A stretch of DNA of 64,000 nucleotides from Branchiostoma floridae (lineage: Eukaryota; Chordata; Leptocardii; Amphioxiformes; Branchiostomatidae): the NCBI RefSeq assembly GCF_000003815.2, contig NC_049993.1, positions 1,812,123-1,876,122 of the forward strand, given 5' to 3'. A program made the position numbers and the translations under genes. Each line of letters begins with the position of its first letter. Position 1 is the stretch's first letter. Below are positions 61,377 to 64,000 of this stretch, one piece after another. The notes beneath the pieces are model-generated. The model saw nothing but the letters and a program-made list of their open reading frames with translations, did no database searches and had not been told where the DNA came from.

Positions 61377-63271
61377 AATAACAGCAAAAACTTAACCTTC
61401 TTGGCAGAAGTAATTACTTACTAGAAAGGCCGACATTTGCTTGGGTGCAAATACAGCATATTTCAGCCATACCCATTCCCACGCAACATTGGACTGTTCC
61501 AAGTCACCCCTGCGCAAAAATACAATATTTTAACTGTAAGTTATCCCCGAAAGAGAACTAATATTGTGAATTGATTCAAGGTCAAAACAGAGCTTGCCCA
61601 ATATGCCCCGGGCCCATATGGAAGAACATAATCTTCCACAGGAGCGCCTATGCATAACTGATCGGTTTTTAGAATTGCGGCAGCTCCTATTTTTCCGAGA
61701 GTGAAAAAAAACGCACCTTCCATTCAGAAGATTTTCATCATAAAATTACATGACGCCATTCAACAATTTCCACTTCGATAACTGGGTCTAAGTACCGTCA
61801 TAATCTCCTTGTGATGTGGGTACATTTATTATTGCAGTGAACTTTTTTTAATCAAGTAGGGCATACGTTTTAATAATTATCAAGCAGGTGCAGGTAGTAG
61901 GAGTGTTGTTGTTTTTTTCAAGCTAAGAACTTAAATCTTCATCTTGTTTTGTATGAGTCATTACATAAACGGAGACGTCTCGAATTTTAACAAGAATTTT
62001 ACCACCCTGTTGCTTCATTTCTTTTCTGAAAAATCCCAGGACTAACAAGTTTACTTGATTTGGCTTTATCTATAAATTCCATTTTTCTTAGAATTGTTTG
62101 TTAAGTATATGCCCCTTGCATACCACTGGTAAATTGTTTTACTTTGTATGCAATCAGCCATCGGACGTAATCTTGTCTGAGTGTGATAATTTCCTGCTCG
62201 TAGCGTGCGAGACCAGGAGGATAGGAGTTTCTACTTTGTTCGGGGGTTTCTTTTCGGAGGTCAGTGGTGATACTCTGGTACTGAGAGTGTTTTATTGGGC
62301 TCAAACTCTGGCAGTTTAAAGTTACTTACAATTTGAATGTAACTGTTATAAAGTTTACGTCAAAAAAGAACAACAACAACACTAGAAGTACCTACATTTG
62401 TTCGGGAAAAGATTACATGCATTCTCGCCACTGTCAAAATTATGTATCAAAACTAAAAGCAAACTGTCCGATTTTCCCGCGTTTTCTGCCAAGTAACATT
62501 TTCTCGACTGTCTCAACTAACCCCAAAAGTCAAATCTGCCGAAAATAATTGATAGTGCCATGCGGAATGTTGGTAAATTCATCGACACAGACTTGTATTC
62601 TAACGTTCAATGCACGCGTACCGCCCGATACCGCTCAAATGACCCTATCTGAGCGCCAAATCCTCGCAAACTACAATTTCAAACCGGGCACAGGGTGACT
62701 TATGGACACTGTATGGCTGTAATTTGCATCTGTTTGTGTACATACGATATAGCAAGGCCCCGCTTATGAATATTAACTAGCATTCGCCTTTCTCGTCGTT
62801 GATTGGCTGGCTCTTTAAATTCAATCAACTCTCGCTCTCCCCAGACCGCTGGCACCTGGCACGTGTGGGCTCTGGGGTCATGGGAGTTCACGGGAAAAGA
62901 CCGGAAGAAAACCAATTTCCCCTCAGAAAAGTGCAGAAATTAATAATTTAAAATTGGTTTATGCCAAAAATTTTATATGGATCATTTTACCAACTATCTA
63001 ATGCCTATCTACACTAAATTTAAGGTCATTCTATTGTAATTTAAGGGTACAGGGGGCCAAAATGTACCGTTTTGGTCAAAACATGACCTGTAAACTTCAA
63101 TAAAATCATTTTAGAGGCAGCCGCAGATATGAAAAAAAAGAGAAAAACACACCTGGGTATTGACCCACTCTACCCTTGTGCCAAATTTCAGGTCATTCGG
63201 TCCCGGAACGACGGAGATGATTCGATTTGAAGATTTGACAGGAGAAAGAAAGAAACATAACGAATACAATA

Positions 63272-63305
63272 TATTTCACCATACCATATATGGTATGGCT
63301 GAAAT
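63272..63305. repeat. 34 bp near-perfect palindrome
   Basis: TATTTCACCATACCATA is followed directly by its reverse complement with one mismatch. It is preceded by GAAAGAAAGAAACATAACGA. It looks like the terminal hairpin of an interspersed repeat covering roughly 62.9-63.3 kb. Confidence 0.75.
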
Positions 63306-64000
63306 ATAATAATGTCCAGTACCATTCTGTTCTTTTTATATCAAATACAAATAACCAGCAATCCAATTTTCAAGATAATCCGCAAGCGTTAATGTCCTAA
63401 AATGTTAAGATTTAAAACGTTGTATTGAAATTTGTGTGAGTAGGACAATCCTGTGTATTACTCTCTCATGTATAACAAACAAGGGGTTTATATCAAGACA
63501 AGTTACCGGGCAAAAACTACCCATTTGACCAGACAATCAAATCATTTTCTTGGAACTAGTGATTGATCAGTCCCAGTGTCTGTACAAAATACATGATATA
63601 CAAAGAAAAACATCTCTGTCTTATCTAACAAGGAAACGTCCTAGCTATAGCAGGAAAACAAGATTGTGAACTTTGAGCAGAATGCCACCTGTCTGACCCA
63701 CATGATAAATCCATTATTTGCAAATAAGGTATGTTTATACTAACATAATAAATACATACTTTACAAATAAGGTATGTCATCAATAAAAGAATTAGCGTCA
63801 CTTGACGCACGCGCATTAAGAGTGAGAAGCAAGGTAGTTGAGAAGTATGCAATACTGTGATGTATCAACTCCCCTCCAATGTACGCAAGCATTCTTTACT
63901 AAACTTGAAGCCATGACTGATAGAAGAAATTACATCTCTCTAAGATATTACCCGAAAGCTGTTTAAAGATCCGTCGCAATATCCCTGCTGTTTAAGCAAA

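Larger units (their letters stand above)
57165..64000. other. Amplified repeat region downstream of gene B
   Basis: No gene is supported. Units seen upstream of gene A recur here: TTTGTCAGACCCAGTGTGTG-type units at about 57835 and 63540; ACAAGGAAACGTC...GAGAAGCATGAAAG units at about 58825 and 63625; and the TCTGAGCCGTC/AGCAGCTGGGC unit at about 59860. A CACCGTGGCTATCTGCAGTA unit just before CA repeats occurs at about 60960, with relatives at 47766 and 57600. A block at 58016-58330 is repeated at 59187-59440 with the SINE inside it. Confidence 0.7.

Noticed and set aside
60969..61395. Long frames on both strands through the CA array
   Set aside because: CA/GACAGA repeats contain no stop codons in several frames; the frames are low-complexity artefacts.

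Overview
The window looks like chordate-type invertebrate nuclear DNA, most likely an amphioxus (Branchiostoma). This is inferred from gene content: kinesin-light-chain-like TPR proteins fused to a nucleotidyltransferase, BRICHOS genes, a proprotein convertase with many short exons, and dense LINE, SINE, MITE and microsatellite content. No species assignment was checked by search. Two assembly gaps are present (2993-3102 and 34083-34182).

Region 1 (1-26 kb) is a tandem array of large nucleotidyltransferase-TPR genes on the + strand. Gene 1 (4157-8655) keeps only its last two exons here; a truncated CR1/L2-like LINE and a gap occupy the space 5' of it. Gene 2 (13026-19369) is complete, with five exons and 1505 residues. 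The two sit in a ~10.7 kb tandem segmental duplication that includes 3' UTRs and intergenic DNA (about 4.2-12.9 kb versus 15.4-23.9 kb). A second LINE (23979-26110, carrying a nested mariner derivative) begins where the second copy ends.

Region 2 (26-33 kb) has no supportable gene. It holds a degenerate ~30 bp tandem repeat (27.06-27.36 kb), a 45 bp minisatellite (28.97-29.37 kb) and scattered repeat debris.

Region 3 (33.4-57.2 kb) combines a small secreted-protein family with a protease. Two intact BRICHOS genes (49720-51960 and 55349-57164, + strand, six exons each, 247 and 248 residues) are tandem duplicates with a shared TATA promoter. A divergent relative (33.4-34.6 kb) has the same promoter, first exon, signal-peptide exon and Cys-rich last exon but no BRICHOS exons. 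Between them, on the - strand, lies a complete 13-exon, 624-residue kexin/furin-like proprotein convertase (37308-42997). Its catalytic residues are intact, but several acidic substrate-pocket residues known from furin are replaced, and its C-terminal tail is hydrophobic. BRICHOS proproteins elsewhere are processed by furin-type enzymes, so this neighbourhood may pair a protease with substrates; that is inference.

Region 4 (43-49 kb and 57-64 kb) consists of locally amplified repeat units, tRNA-derived SINEs, MITEs and CA/CACG/CAT microsatellites around the BRICHOS pair, with no further gene I can support.
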